Assembly (NCBI GenBank): GCA_021773635.1
Contig: JAJFJV010000021.1
Span: 168,161-232,160, forward strand
DNA: 64,000 bases
Origin: Gammaproteobacteria bacterium
GTDB lineage: Bacteria > Pseudomonadota > Gammaproteobacteria > HK1
Direction of reading: 5' to 3'
Part shown: positions 1 through 10,100 of the stretch, one piece after another
Layout of the letters: each line of letters opens with the position of its first letter
How positions within the stretch are numbered: position 1 is the first letter of the stretch
Notes under the pieces: generated by a model
What the model was told of the DNA's origin: nothing
The model's database searches: none
What the model saw: only the letters and a program-made list of their open reading frames with translations
Position numbers and translations under genes: made by a program

Positions 1-406
1 GATTGTTCTTCTGTCCCGGATGCATCTTGCGAGCAAGTATGAGGGTGTCGAGCACGCTGCAATATTGCTCGAAGCTTCCTCGCTTGCCCCCGAGCAAACT
101 GAGCTCCTTGTCGATAAAACCCACATCGAAAGGGGCGTTATGAATCACCACCTCGGCATCGCGGACAAAATCCAGAAACTCGTCTACAACGTCACCAAAG
201 TGCGGCTTGTCTTTCAGGAATTCGGCACTAATGCCATGCACCTCTTCCGCGCCGGCATCAATCGCCCGATCCGGCTGTAAATACTGGTGAAAGGTCCGCT
301 GGGTGAGACGCCGATCTACCAGCTCCACGCAACCGATCTCGATAATCCGGTGCCCCTGCGCCGGGTCCAGCCCGGTGGTTTCCGTATCCAGCAATATTTG
401 ACGCAT
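1..406 (-). CDS. dnaQ: DNA polymerase III epsilon subunit (3'-5' proofreading exonuclease), partial
   Basis: The reverse strand from 406 reads MRQILLDTETTGLDP and continues open to the window edge, so only the N-terminal ~135 residues are present. The Exo I motif DTETTGLDP (Asp8, Glu10) of DEDDh exonucleases is intact, followed by an EVHGIS segment and HNAPFDVGFID (Exo II). In the family this subunit proofreads for the replicative polymerase in the Pol III core. The ATG directly abuts the TGA of rnhA, and the dnaQ/rnhA pairing is classic in gammaproteobacteria, although here the two are read in the same direction with rnhA upstream. The C-terminal clamp-binding part lies outside the window. 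Confidence 0.95.
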   Translation of the reverse strand, partial: MRQILLDTETTGLDPAQGHRIIEIGCVELVDRRLTQRTFHQYLQPDRAIDAGAEEVHGISAEFLKDKPHFGDVVDEFLDFVRDAEVVIHNAPFDVGFIDKELSLLGGKRGSFEQYCSVLDTLILARKMHPGQKNN

Positions 407-853
407 TCAGCCTTTCCCCTGGAGCGCTTCCGCCGCCTCGCGAGCCAGGTCATCCACCCGTTCGTTTTCCGCGTGACCGGAGTGCCCCCGGACCCAGGTC
501 CACTCAATCTCATGTCCTTCCCGCGCCTGATCCAGACGCTTCCAGAGATCCGAATTCTTTACCGGCTTATTACCCGCGCGTTTCCAGCCTCGCTGCTTCC
601 ATCCCACCAGCCACTGGGTAATGCCCTGCCGAACGTACTGTGAGTCCGTCATCAGGTGGACCTTACAAGGCCGTTTCAAAGCCTCCAGCCCGCGTATTGC
701 CGCCATCAGCTCCATCCGGTTGTTGGTGGTGCCCGACTCGCTCCCGCTCAGGCTCTTTTCCACTCCGTTAAAGCGCATCAGGGCCGCCCAGCCCCCCGGG
801 CCAGGATTTCCCAGGCAAGAGCCATCAGTAAATATTTCCACCCGCTCGCTCAC
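407..853 (-). CDS. rnhA: Ribonuclease HI
   Basis: This 148-residue protein has the full length and all catalytic residues of bacterial RNase HI: Asp10 in [14 protein letters not shown], Glu48 in NNRMELMAA, Asp70 in MTDSQYV and Asp134 in ERVDDLA, plus His124 in VRGHSGH. It cleaves the RNA strand of RNA:DNA hybrids (R-loops, Okazaki primers) in the cytoplasm. Its ATG overlaps the stop of the upstream methyltransferase by 4 bases (ATGA), and its stop abuts the dnaQ start, so the three genes probably form one transcript. Confidence 0.97.
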   Translation of the reverse strand: MSERVEIFTDGSCLGNPGPGGWAALMRFNGVEKSLSGSESGTTNNRMELMAAIRGLEALKRPCKVHLMTDSQYVRQGITQWLVGWKQRGWKRAGNKPVKNSDLWKRLDQAREGHEIEWTWVRGHSGHAENERVDDLAREAAEALQGKG

Positions 854-1623
854 TGTTTCGCAATCCTCGTTGAGGGCTCCATGATTCCAGCGTTGGCCAG
901 TCGTCGCCGTGGTCGCCAGGGGTTTGGCAAAGGGGTCAGGGTGGTCACCCGTTTTTTTGCCAGCAACAGATAACAGCCGCTAAAAATCGGCCAACAGCGC
1001 GGTCCAATCCGCTCCAAAAATTCCAGTTTCCCCAACATGCGCTCACTCCCGAATGGCGGGCGGTAGAAAAAACGGTCTACACCAAGGATTTCGAATCCCA
1101 ACAGCGCCAACCAATCACGGATTCTCGTCTCGGAGAAAAAATACCCTTGCGGGCACCGTGGCCGGAGAAAACCGCTGATGAAACGGCGGAGACCCATGAG
1201 ACTCCAGGGATTAAACGCGCTCACCAGCAAATATCCCTCGGGCATCAACACCCGCCCTGCCTCACGCAGCACCGCATGGGGCTCATGCTCGTATTCAAGC
1301 AGGTGGGGTAAAACCACCACGTCCACGCTGTCACTCGCGATAGGCAGCGACTGAGCCCTCGTGCAGACCGAGCTATATTCATCCACGGAGCCCTTTACGG
1401 TAGTGCACAGGCGCACCCGATTGCGAATTCGGCTGGCATCAAGCGATGACCCTCCGCCACCGACACAACCTATTTCCAGGGCATGGTAACCGAAGAGATT
1501 CGGCAAATGGGCACCCAGAATTCCCCTTTCCGCAGCCCGTATCAAGCGTCCGGCGTCACCCTTGAACCAGTGTTCCAGTTGCTGTGAAGCAGGTCCGTGT
1601 TGCCCATGGAGATGGTGCGTCAT
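850..1623 (-). CDS. SAM-dependent methyltransferase, YafS-like
   Basis: This is a class I methyltransferase of about 257 residues. The glycine-rich SAM-binding motif is [14 protein letters not shown], and a later segment, [41 protein letters not shown], fits motifs II-III of the Methyltransf_11 fold. In E. coli the gene at this place (yafS) sits between gloB and rnhA, so position and family agree. The substrate is not known from the sequence. I prefer the ATG at 1623 (MTHHLHGQ). An upstream in-frame ATG at 1668 adds 15 residues with no better ribosome site. The gene is divergent from mltD, with about 105 bases between the two starts for opposing promoters. Confidence 0.8.
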   Translation of the reverse strand: MTHHLHGQHGPASQQLEHWFKGDAGRLIRAAERGILGAHLPNLFGYHALEIGCVGGGGSSLDASRIRNRVRLCTTVKGSVDEYSSVCTRAQSLPIASDSVDVVVLPHLLEYEHEPHAVLREAGRVLMPEGYLLVSAFNPWSLMGLRRFISGFLRPRCPQGYFFSETRIRDWLALLGFEILGVDRFFYRPPFGSERMLGKLEFLERIGPRCWPIFSGCYLLLAKKRVTTLTPLPNPWRPRRRLANAGIMEPSTRIAKQ

Positions 1624-1728
1624 CCGAGTTTCCCGCTGTTTTTGATCCCTGGATCCAGTGTATCTCATCGCCGCGAATGTGAAGCACTCGCTTGACCCTG
1701 ACGGGACCCTTCCCTAGCATGGCCGGCC

Positions 1729-3405
1729 ATGCATATACGCAGCCTTTTTTCGTTACTGTGCCTGGTCGCCATGCTTGTCAGCTCGGGTTGCGCGCCGGCG
1801 CCCCAAACTCACAACCGCACTATTCCCTTGCCCGAGACTGCCCCGTCGGCTGCGATGACGGAAAGCAGCGACAGTACATTGGGCTCCCTTCCAGCAACGG
1901 AAATTCAGGCCTCCAGCCTGGCGGCACTTGCAAAGCTGCCCCAGCAAGAGACCGAAACCGCGGCACGTGATGGCCTTTGGAGCCGGCTCCGGGCCGGTTA
2001 TGGCATTCCGGAGACCGACCCGGCGCACTATCGCAAAGAACTCGATTGGTATCGCCAACGCCAGGATTTCCTCTATCGGGTGGGAAACCGCGCCCGTCCC
2101 TACCTTCATCATCTGGTGGCGCAAATAGAGAAGCGCGGAATGCCGGCGGAACTGGCGCTGTTACCGGTGGTGGAAAGTGCCTTTCAGCCCTTTGCCTATT
2201 CCGCGGGGCGCGCATCGGGACTCTGGCAATTCATTCCAGCCACTGGCAAACACTACGGGCTGCGCCAAAACTGGTGGTATGACGGACGCCGGGACGTGGA
2301 AGAATCCACCCGTGCAGCACTGGACTACCTTTCCAAATTGCACAGAGAGTTCGGCGGCGACTGGTTACTGGCCGTTGCCGCCTACAACTGTGGTGAGGGC
2401 AACGTGCAGCGCGCCCTGTCCCGCTATAAGGGCAGTGCCCAAACCCCTGGTTTCTGGCACATCCGCAAGCAACTGCCCCGGGAAACACGGGGCTATGTGC
2501 CCCGCCTGCTCGCCATTGCTGCAGTAGTCGCCGAGCCCGCACGCTACGGACTGAAACTCGACCCCATCGCCGACGAAAGCTACTTTGAGCGGGTGGAACT
2601 GGATGGCCAGATCGACCTGGCGCTGGCTGCCAGCCTGGCAAAAGTTTCCCTGGACGAGATCTACCGGCTTAATCCCGCGTTTAACCGCTGGGCAACAGCG
2701 CCGGACGGCCCCCACCGGCTCCTGTTACCGGTAGCACAGGTGGCAGAATTTGAGGCCGCACTGGCCTCTTATCCCCGGGATCAACGGGTCAACTGGCGTC
2801 GCCATCGTATCCGCAGCGGAGAAACCCTTGGCGGCATTGCCCATAAGTACCGCACCACGCCCACGGTGCTAAAGCAGGCAAACCGGCTACGCGGCAATCT
2901 CATTCGAGCTGGCCATAACCTGCTCATTCCGGTTGCCAGGAAATCCCTGCGGAGCTACCGCCAGAGCGCCGATCGGCGCCGCCAGCGTTCAATTAAAAGC
3001 CCGGCTTCGGGTAGCCGCAAGATCTACCAGGTGAAGAAAGGAGATAGCCTGTGGAGCATTGCACGCCGAAAAAATCTCCGGATTTCCCAGATCAGCGCCT
3101 GGAACGGGTTAAACCGGGGTGATCCTATCCGCCCGGGTCAACGCCTCACCCTCTGGCAGACAAGCAAGGAAATCCCGAGTAATGTCACAGCTCCTGCTGT
3201 CGGCGCTGGACGGGCTGGCCTGACGCGGCAAAAGCTTAACTACACGGTCCGCCGCGGCGACTCCCTGTGGCTGATTTCCAACCGCTTCAAGGTCAGCATT
3301 GCGGCGCTAAAAAGCTGGAACCGATTGAGCGGGAAAAGACACCTCCAGCCCGGCCAGCGCATCAAGCTGTTTGTGGATGTCACCAATACTGGTGACAACA
3401 GCTAA
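1729..3405 (+). CDS. mltD: Membrane-bound lytic murein transglycosylase D
   Basis: This 558-residue lipoprotein opens with a signal peptide ending in the lipobox LVSSGC (Cys21), which implies outer-membrane anchoring. An SLT (goose-lysozyme-like) domain follows at about residues 110-260, with the catalytic Glu in LLPVVESAF and the conserved SGLWQFIPATGKHYGL and AAYNCGEGNV motifs. Three LysM repeats end the protein (about residues 360-400, 427-470, 500-550), each with a (S/K)GDSL or SGETL core and a closing PGQ/AGH. In the family it cleaves peptidoglycan with formation of 1,6-anhydromuramic acid. E. coli mltD normally neighbours gloB, which is absent here. Confidence 0.93.
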   Translation: MHIRSLFSLLCLVAMLVSSGCAPAPQTHNRTIPLPETAPSAAMTESSDSTLGSLPATEIQASSLAALAKLPQQETETAARDGLWSRLRAGYGIPETDPAHYRKELDWYRQRQDFLYRVGNRARPYLHHLVAQIEKRGMPAELALLPVVESAFQPFAYSAGRASGLWQFIPATGKHYGLRQNWWYDGRRDVEESTRAALDYLSKLHREFGGDWLLAVAAYNCGEGNVQRALSRYKGSAQTPGFWHIRKQLPRETRGYVPRLLAIAAVVAEPARYGLKLDPIADESYFERVELDGQIDLALAASLAKVSLDEIYRLNPAFNRWATAPDGPHRLLLPVAQVAEFEAALASYPRDQRVNWRRHRIRSGETLGGIAHKYRTTPTVLKQANRLRGNLIRAGHNLLIPVARKSLRSYRQSADRRRQRSIKSPASGSRKIYQVKKGDSLWSIARRKNLRISQISAWNGLNRGDPIRPGQRLTLWQTSKEIPSNVTAPAVGAGRAGLTRQKLNYTVRRGDSLWLISNRFKVSIAALKSWNRLSGKRHLQPGQRIKLFVDVTNTGDNS

Positions 3406-3508
3406 CGTTGTTTGTCCCCTATAGAGGGCAAATCTGGGCCCGCCCAAGCTTTTCGGCCATCTTTTCGGCCATAAACACCAGGCCCACCTCAGGGCAAACA
3501 GATTCATT

Positions 3509-4780
3509 GTGAGCGAGCATCCAGCCAAAGTAGGAAAGTTTAAAATTCTCGGCCTGTTGGGCCAGGGCAGCATGGGAACGGTCTATCTCGCCCACGATCC
3601 CTATCGTAATGACAAGGTTGCGATCAAGGTTTGCCAGCTCGACAACTCCGACCGCATTGGCCACAAGCTGTTCTTCAACGAGGCCCGCAGCGCCGGCAAC
3701 CTGCATCACCCGGGCATTCTCCGTGTCCTGGACGCCGGCGATGATGCCGAAGGCCCCTATCTGGTGCTTGAATATGTAGCGGATGCCGAACCTCTTACGA
3801 AGTACTGCCGGGCGGATGCGCTGCTACCCCTGCCACAAGTGGTAGCTATATTGTTCCGCCTCGCCAAAGCGCTGGATTATGCTCATCGGCACGGCGTGAT
3901 CCACCGGGATATCAAGCCCGCGAATATTCTCCTGACCCGGGAACTCACACCCAAGATCTGTGATTTTGGGGTGGCGCGGCGCACCCAGTCCGATACCACC
4001 CAGATACTCGGCGTGTTTGGCTCTCCCCGCTATATGGCTCCCGAGCAGGCGCTGGATGCGACCATAGGCCCGCAGACCGATCTCTATTCCCTTGGGGTCG
4101 TGATGTTTGAATTGCTGACCGGTCGTGCACCCTTTATTGCAGCGGGCTTTTCGCAATTACTGCAAAAACTCATGCATGAAACACCGCCCTGCTTGCATCA
4201 AATCCGGCAGGAATTGCCATCACGTCTGGATGACATTGTGCAGCGCGCGCTACAAAAGGCTTCGCAGGATCGTTATCCATCGGGCAAGGCCATGGCCGCC
4301 GACCTGGCGCTGGTATACCAGGATCTGCATCTTGGAGAGGAGCGCCCATCCCGGGAGGAAATGAGCGAACGAGTCCGAAAACTTAGCTTTTTTGAGCAAT
4401 TTTCGGAGCAGGAGGTTGCTCAAATTGTCGATGCCTGCATCTGGGAACAATATGCCCCGGAAGAAGAGATCATCGCGGAAGGAAATCTTGACCAGGCCTT
4501 TTTCATCATTGTTTCGGGAGAAGTATCGGTGCTTAAGGGCTCCAGGCTCATCAGCACCCTTGGCAAGGGTGACTGCTTTGGAGAAATGGGCTACCTGGCC
4601 AGGGCTCGACGTACCGCCACCATTATTTCCCGCACCGAGGTTTGTTTAATCAAGATCAACGCCACCCTGATGGAAAAGACATCCACCGATTGCCAACTCC
4701 ATTTCAGCCATGTTTTTCTGCAAACGCTCATCGAGCGCCTGGCACGAACCAGTGAACAACTTGCACATAAGAGAAGTTGA
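3509..4780 (+). CDS. Ser/Thr protein kinase with C-terminal cyclic-nucleotide-binding-like domain
   Basis: This 423-residue cytoplasmic protein starts at GTG (MSEHPAKVGKFKI). The kinase domain (about residues 10-270) has every Hanks motif: glycine loop GQGSMG (18-23), VAIKV with Lys40, HRDIKPAN with Asp134, DFG 152-154 and APE 177-179. From about residue 290 to 400 there is a CRP/cNMP-binding fold (FFEQFSEQEVAQIV, GEVSVLKGSRLI, GKGDCFGEMGYLARARRTATI), which suggests that binding of a small ligand or redox state modulates the kinase. No transmembrane segment is visible. The family phosphorylates Ser/Thr of target proteins; the targets here are unknown. No clear Shine-Dalgarno site precedes the GTG. 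Confidence 0.88.
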   Translation: MSEHPAKVGKFKILGLLGQGSMGTVYLAHDPYRNDKVAIKVCQLDNSDRIGHKLFFNEARSAGNLHHPGILRVLDAGDDAEGPYLVLEYVADAEPLTKYCRADALLPLPQVVAILFRLAKALDYAHRHGVIHRDIKPANILLTRELTPKICDFGVARRTQSDTTQILGVFGSPRYMAPEQALDATIGPQTDLYSLGVVMFELLTGRAPFIAAGFSQLLQKLMHETPPCLHQIRQELPSRLDDIVQRALQKASQDRYPSGKAMAADLALVYQDLHLGEERPSREEMSERVRKLSFFEQFSEQEVAQIVDACIWEQYAPEEEIIAEGNLDQAFFIIVSGEVSVLKGSRLISTLGKGDCFGEMGYLARARRTATIISRTEVCLIKINATLMEKTSTDCQLHFSHVFLQTLIERLARTSEQLAHKRS

Positions 4781-4917
4781 AGGCCCTCCCTATACTTTTA
4801 GCCGCGAACACGGGAAAATACGCGGTCGCTTTAACCAGCACAGCAAACTCATCATCAAATGGCAGTTTCGGGGCACTGGTCCGAACTGGGCGTAAAGCTT
4901 AAAGAAGGAACAAATTC

Positions 4918-5706
4918 ATGGGGTTTTTGAGGGGTAAAAAAGCTTTAATCGTGGGCTTGGCGAGCGATCGCTCCATTGCCTGGGGAATTGCCAAGGCTAT
5001 GGAACGGGAAGGTGCAGAACTCGCCTTTAGCTATCAAAACGACAAGTTGAAAGGCCGGGTTGAAAAATTTGCCAAAACCCTGGGAGTCAATTTAACCCTC
5101 CCCTGCGACGTCAGTAGTGACGAGGAAATCGATGCGGCCATGGCCACATTGAAAGACGAGTGGGGGCACCTGGACATCCTCGTCCACTCCGTTGCCTTTG
5201 CACCACGCGAGGAACTGGACGGGGATTATCTCGATAAAGTCACCCGTGAGGGCTTTCGGACGGCCCACGAGGTCAGCTCCTACAGCTTTGCGGCACTTGC
5301 AAAGGCGGCCCGCCCGCTGATGCAGGGACGCAACGCAGCCCTCCTGACCATGACCTATCTGGGCGCCGTGCGAGCCATCCCCAATTACAACGTCATGGGC
5401 CTGGCAAAGGCCAGTCTGGAGTCCAATGTCCGTTATATGGCACGTGCCCTGGGGCCGGAGGGAATTCGGGTCAATGGCCTGTCGGCAGGCCCCATACGTA
5501 CTCTGGCCGCCGCCGGTATCAGCAACTTTCGCAAACTACTGGATATCGTCGCCTATAACGCGCCACTCAAGCGCAACGTCAACATTGATGAAGTCGGCAA
5601 CGTAGCCGCCTTTCTCTGCTCCGATCTCGCCTCGGCAATTACCGGAGAGATCACCTACGCCGACGCCGGCTTTAATTTCTCCTACGACGACGCCGACGCA
5701 AAATAG
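4918..5706 (+). CDS. fabI: Enoyl-[acyl-carrier-protein] reductase (NADH), FabI type
   Basis: This 262-residue short-chain dehydrogenase performs the last reduction of each round of fatty acid elongation. The start is supported by GAAGGA 8 bases upstream. The N-terminal nucleotide-binding stretch [17 protein letters not shown] is the FabI version of the Rossmann glycine motif. The catalytic set is Tyr147 and Tyr157 with Lys164 ([20 protein letters not shown]), the Y-x6-K spacing typical of FabI. The C-terminal half contains [23 protein letters not shown], the substrate loop region that triclosan-type inhibitors contact. A long hairpin follows the stop. Confidence 0.96.
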   Translation: MGFLRGKKALIVGLASDRSIAWGIAKAMEREGAELAFSYQNDKLKGRVEKFAKTLGVNLTLPCDVSSDEEIDAAMATLKDEWGHLDILVHSVAFAPREELDGDYLDKVTREGFRTAHEVSSYSFAALAKAARPLMQGRNAALLTMTYLGAVRAIPNYNVMGLAKASLESNVRYMARALGPEGIRVNGLSAGPIRTLAAAGISNFRKLLDIVAYNAPLKRNVNIDEVGNVAAFLCSDLASAITGEITYADAGFNFSYDDADAK

Positions 5707-5723
5707 CAAGCGACTTCCGGCAC

Positions 5724-5760
5724 CAATGAGTTGTCAGGCTTATGCCCTGGCAACTCATTG
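5724..5760. terminator. 15-bp perfect/wobble hairpin between convergent genes
   Basis: CAATGAGTTGTCAGG (5724-5738) pairs with CCTGGCAACTCATTG (5746-5760) around a 7-base loop, with a single G-U wobble. It lies just after fabI and covers the stop codon (5755-5757) of the convergent minus-strand gene. There is no strong T-run on either side, so it may act as a bidirectional transcript-end stabiliser rather than a classical intrinsic terminator. Confidence 0.6.
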
Positions 5761-6240
5761 AAAACGGGATTCCACCCGCTGCAGTTCCGGAGTCAGGTGG
5801 CGGGTATTGAAGGCCTTGTCCTCACGGGCACAGATTGCATACATCCGCTGTTTGATCTCATTCACCGTTCTCCCGCACGGCCCGGCTGGCAAGCCGTCGT
5901 CTATCGGGGACATTAGCGGTTCACCATCATAGGTTCCGAAGATCAGGATCCGGAACTCCTCAGCACCATCATCACTCCTCGCTTCATCAAATATCGCGAA
6001 GGCCTCCAGCAAGGACAGGCGATTACGAAATAATTCCCGCATCGACAGGGTTTGCTTGCCCGTTTCATTCAGAAAATGAAAGATAACCTCCACCGCCCCA
6101 TGCTCGTCCCGGGCAATATGATCTGCGGGTCCCACGTAGAGATTCGCATCCATATCAAGTACATAGGGGTTTTCCTTGAAGCCGCCCTCAAATGTACGGC
6201 TAACAAAACGCAGTGCACCCAGAAGTTTTTTGTCACTCAT
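5755..6240 (-). CDS. Conserved-looking protein of unknown function
   Basis: The ORF encodes about 161 residues from the chosen ATG (MSDKKLLGALRF). I do not recognise a family. It looks like a soluble alpha/beta protein: no signal peptide, no membrane segment, acidic, with alternating hydrophobic stretches such as AVEVIFHFLN and EEFRILIFGTYDG. The open frame extends up to 6564, but that would overlap the divergent HNH gene. An alternative ATG at 6369 (MLHEQYAIS) would leave only 42 bases between the two genes. None of the starts has a good ribosome site. It is convergent with fabI, and its stop lies inside the shared hairpin. Confidence 0.6.
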   Translation of the reverse strand: MSDKKLLGALRFVSRTFEGGFKENPYVLDMDANLYVGPADHIARDEHGAVEVIFHFLNETGKQTLSMRELFRNRLSLLEAFAIFDEARSDDGAEEFRILIFGTYDGEPLMSPIDDGLPAGPCGRTVNEIKQRMYAICAREDKAFNTRHLTPELQRVESRFQ

Positions 6241-6411
6241 TTGACCAGGAAATACTCGGAAGGATAGCGAGGAATCAAAGCTACCCCTGCCTCCGCTGCA
6301 ATGCAATCCAAAGCCATACCCATAAAGCGTGCGCGTTGGCGTTGAAATAGCGTATTGTTCATGCAACATTAGGCGCGGTTGGAACGAACATAGGAATCGT
6401 ATCCAGGCAAT

Positions 6412-6984
6412 ATGATGAGACCTCTTATACTCAGGCTGGCTGTCACCGGCTATCCCGTACGCTGGGTTCCCTGGCAGGAAGCCGTCACCCTGCACGCCCG
6501 GAACATGATTGCGTGGGACGCCGGGGATACGGTATTCACCTTCCGCGGTGGTACCAACCGACAAACGGGCGCACGCTCTGAAATCAGAGTCAGTTCAATC
6601 ATTGCCGTCGCCGGCGGTGCCCACCACCCGGCCTACTACAAAACCGTTCCACCGCTTTCAAATCGGCAACTCTTCTCCCGTGACGGACACCTGTGCATGT
6701 ACTGTGGCGAGGAGCTTCCAGGCTATCAACTGACCCGGGATCACGTTATTCCGCTTTCCCGTGGCGGCAACGATTACTGGAGCAATGTGGTGGCCGCCTG
6801 CAAGTCCTGTAATCACCGCAAGGGCGCACACACCCCGGAAGAAGCCGGTATGCGGCTACTGGCCGTCCCCTATGTACCCAATCAGGCGGAATATCTGGCC
6901 CTCAGCAACCGGCGAATTCTCGCTGACCAAATGGATTTCCTTAAGAAGCGCTTTGCTGCACGCAATCGATTGCGCGGACTCTAA
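6412..6984 (+). CDS. HNH endonuclease domain protein
   Basis: This 190-residue protein has an HNH fold in its second half. CMYCG and CKSCN are two CxxC zinc knuckles, with the catalytic DHVIPLSRGGNDYWSN between them (His of DHV, Asn of WSN). The N-terminal ~85 residues (LAVTGYPVRWVPWQEAVTL) match the conserved chromosomal HNH proteins seen in many gammaproteobacteria rather than phage homing enzymes. The function is not established; nuclease activity is expected from the motif. Two adjacent ATG codons (6412 and 6415) are possible starts, with only weak Shine-Dalgarno complementarity. Confidence 0.8.
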   Translation: MMRPLILRLAVTGYPVRWVPWQEAVTLHARNMIAWDAGDTVFTFRGGTNRQTGARSEIRVSSIIAVAGGAHHPAYYKTVPPLSNRQLFSRDGHLCMYCGEELPGYQLTRDHVIPLSRGGNDYWSNVVAACKSCNHRKGAHTPEEAGMRLLAVPYVPNQAEYLALSNRRILADQMDFLKKRFAARNRLRGL

Positions 6985-7021
6985 AAACTCACCCGGCATC
7001 TGAATGTATTTGAGTTACGCT

Positions 7022-7161
7022 GCAACGCACCGCGTTGCGCGCCTGCTCACCCCCCATTTTCAGCTTCATGAGAAGCTCCCCATCCCCCTGAAAAACCGGA
7101 AATATAGACAGAAAGGGCTCTGAATAAAGGCGCTGGATGTGGGAAAATGCGCCTCTTTTTT
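7022..7161 (+). promoter_or_regulatory. Structured metH leader with attenuator-like hairpin
   Basis: Three hairpins precede metH: GCAACGC/GCGTTGC (7022-7038, 3-base loop), AGCTTC/GAAGCT (7062-7077, 4-base loop) and AGGCGC/GCGCCT (7128-7133 with 7149-7154) followed by six T (7156-7161). The last is a plausible intrinsic terminator 18 bases before the metH ATG at 7180, as expected for an attenuator or riboswitch expression platform. I could not match a known cobalamin, SAM or SAH riboswitch consensus. Confidence 0.45.
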
Positions 7162-7179
7162 GCGATCGAAGCCCGTCCT

Positions 7180-10100
7180 ATGTCCCAAGTTGATACACAA
7201 CGCTCCGCACGCTTCCTGCGTGCCCTGAAACAACACATTCTGATCCTTGATGGCGCCATGGGGACGATGATCCAGGGCTATGGTCTCGATGAGGCCGGCT
7301 ACCGGGGCGAGCGCTTTGCCGACTGGGGTCAGGATGTCAAAGGCAACAACGATCTGCTCACCCTGAGCCAACCACAGATCATCAGTGATATTCATCGCAG
7401 CTTCCTGGAGGCCGGTGCCGACATCCTGGAGACCAACACCTTCAATTCCCAGACCATCTCGCTGGCCGACTACGGCATGGAATCGCTGGCCTATGAGCTG
7501 AATCGTGAGGCCGCCATCCTGGCACGGAGCTGCGCGGATGAGATGAGCTCGCAAACCCCGGATAAACCCCGCTTTGTCGCCGGTGTGCTCGGCCCAACCA
7601 ATCGCACGGCAAGCATCTCTCCGGATGTGAATAATCCCGGCTTTCGCAATATCAGTTTCGAGCAACTGGCGACCGCCTACGATGAAGCACTGCACGGGCT
7701 GGTGGATGGTGGCGCCGACATCATTCTCATTGAGACTATCTTTGACACCCTCAACGCCAAAGCCGCGGTATACGCAGTAGAGCGCTACTTCGAGGCCGAG
7801 GGGATACGCCTGCCGGTGATGATCTCCGGCACCATTACCGATGCCTCCGGGCGCACCCTCTCGGGCCAGCTCACCGAGGCCTTCTGGTACTCCCTGCGCC
7901 ACGCCCGTCCGGTGTCCTTTGGCCTCAATTGCGCACTCGGCGCAAAACAGCTGCGTCCCTACGTAGAAACGCTCTCACGCATTGCCGACACCCGGGTATC
8001 GGCCCATCCCAATGCCGGTCTGCCCAATGAATTCGGGGAGTACGAGGAAACGCCCGAAGCTATGGCACAGGAAATCCGCCAGTGGGCCGATGCCGGATTA
8101 CTCAACATCGTCGGCGGCTGCTGCGGCACCACGCCGACACACATTGCCGCCATCAGCGCGGCCATGGCGGATGTAGCACCGCGCAAGGTCCCGGAAAACC
8201 CCGGCTATTGCGCCCTGTCCGGGCTGGAAGCACTGACCATTACGCCGGATTCGCTGTTTGTAAATGTCGGTGAGCGTACCAACGTCACCGGATCCGCACG
8301 CTTCCGCCGCCTGATTCAGGAGGAGGACTACGAGACCGCCCTGGAAGTGGCCCGGGAGCAGGTAGAGAACGGCGCCCAAATCATCGACATCAACATGGAC
8401 GAGGGCATGCTCGATTCACCGGCGGTGATGACATGCTTTCTGGATCTGGTGGCAGCAGAGCCGGAGATATCCCGCGTCCCCATCATGATCGATTCCTCAC
8501 GCTGGGACGTACTGGAGACCGGCCTCAAACATATCCAGGGCAAGGGCATCGTAAATTCCATCAGCCTCAAGGAAGGTAAGGAAGAATTTCTCCGCCGCGC
8601 CCGCCTGGTCCACAGCTATGGGGCGGCAGTCATCGTCATGGCCTTTGACGAGGCAGGACAGGCTGAGACCACCGAACGACGGGTGGATATCTGCAGCCGT
8701 GCCTACGGACTGCTGACGGAACAGGCTGGTTTTTCCCCGGAAGATATCATCTTCGACCCCAATATTTTCGCTGTTGCCACCGGCATTGAGGCCCACAATC
8801 GTTACGCGCTCGACTTCATCGAGGCCACCGGAATCATCAAGCAGAAGCTTCCCGGTTGCCTGATTTCCGGCGGTGTTTCCAACGTTTCCTTTTCCTTCCG
8901 CGGTAACAATCCGGTACGTGAGGCCATGCACGCGGTGTTCCTTTATCACGCCATCCGTGCCGGCATGGATATGGGTATTGTCAATGCCGGTCAGCTCGCC
9001 ATCTACGAGGAGATCCCCGCAGAACTTCGTGAACGCGTGGAGGATGTCATCCTTAACCGCCGCGAAGACGCCACCGACCGGCTGCTGGAAACCGCTCAGG
9101 AGTATGTCGGTGGAAAGGCCCGCAGCGGCCCGGGAGAAGACACGGCCTGGCGGGATAACCCCGTCAATGAGCGCCTGAGCCACGCCCTGGTCAAGGGCAT
9201 CGTGCAGTTCATCGAGGAAGATACCGAGGAAGCCCGCCTGGCCGCCGCGCGGCCACTCGACGTCATCGAGGGGCCGCTGATGGACGGGATGAACATCGTT
9301 GGCGATCTCTTTGGCGCCGGCAAAATGTTCCTGCCACAAGTGGTGAAATCAGCACGCGTCATGAAAAAGGCAGTGGCCCACCTGTTGCCTTACATGGATG
9401 CGGAGCAGGCGGGCGTCAGCAGCAGCAAGGGTCGCATACTTATCGCCACCGCCAAGGGCGATGTCCACGATATTGGCAAGAATATCGTCGCCGTGGTACT
9501 CCAGTGCAATGGTTACGAGGTCATCGATCTTGGGGTCATGGTGCCCTGTGAGCGTATCCTTGAGGCCGCACGCAAGGAAAACTGCGATATCGTCGGCGTG
9601 TCTGGCCTGATCACCCCCTCGCTTGAGGAGATGGTGTACCTGGCGTCCGAGATGGAGCGACAAAATTTCAGCCTGCCCCTGCTTGTTGGGGGCGCTACCA
9701 CCTCCCGGGTCCACACCGCGGTCAAGCTTGAGCCGGCCTATAGCGGGCCGGTTATGCATGTACTGGATGCCTCACGCGCCGCCGGGGTCGTCAGCAAGCT
9801 GCTGAATGAGGCACAGCGTGACGACTATGCCGCACAGGTTCGTAGTGAATACCAAAAGCTCCGGGAAGAAAGAAGCCGGCAGCAGCAACGCCGCAACAGC
9901 CTTCCTATCGAAGCCGCCCGCGCCAATCGCCTGACCACCGACTGGAAAAGCTACCACCCGCCACGACCGGCGCAACCGGGCCTGCAGGTACTGGATGACT
10001 TTCCGCTGGCCGAGTTGCTCGATTACATCGACTGGACACCCTTCTTCCAGACCTGGGAACTGTCGGGCCGCTTCCCGGAGATCCTTGATGATCCGGTAGT

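Noticed and set aside
3430..3475. Tandem CTTTTCGGCCAT copies after mltD as a regulatory repeat
   Set aside because: Two short adjacent copies only, with no hairpin or T-run, so probably chance.
7081..7179. Cobalamin riboswitch before metH
   Set aside because: I could not find a B12-box-like consensus; only generic hairpins and a T-run are visible.
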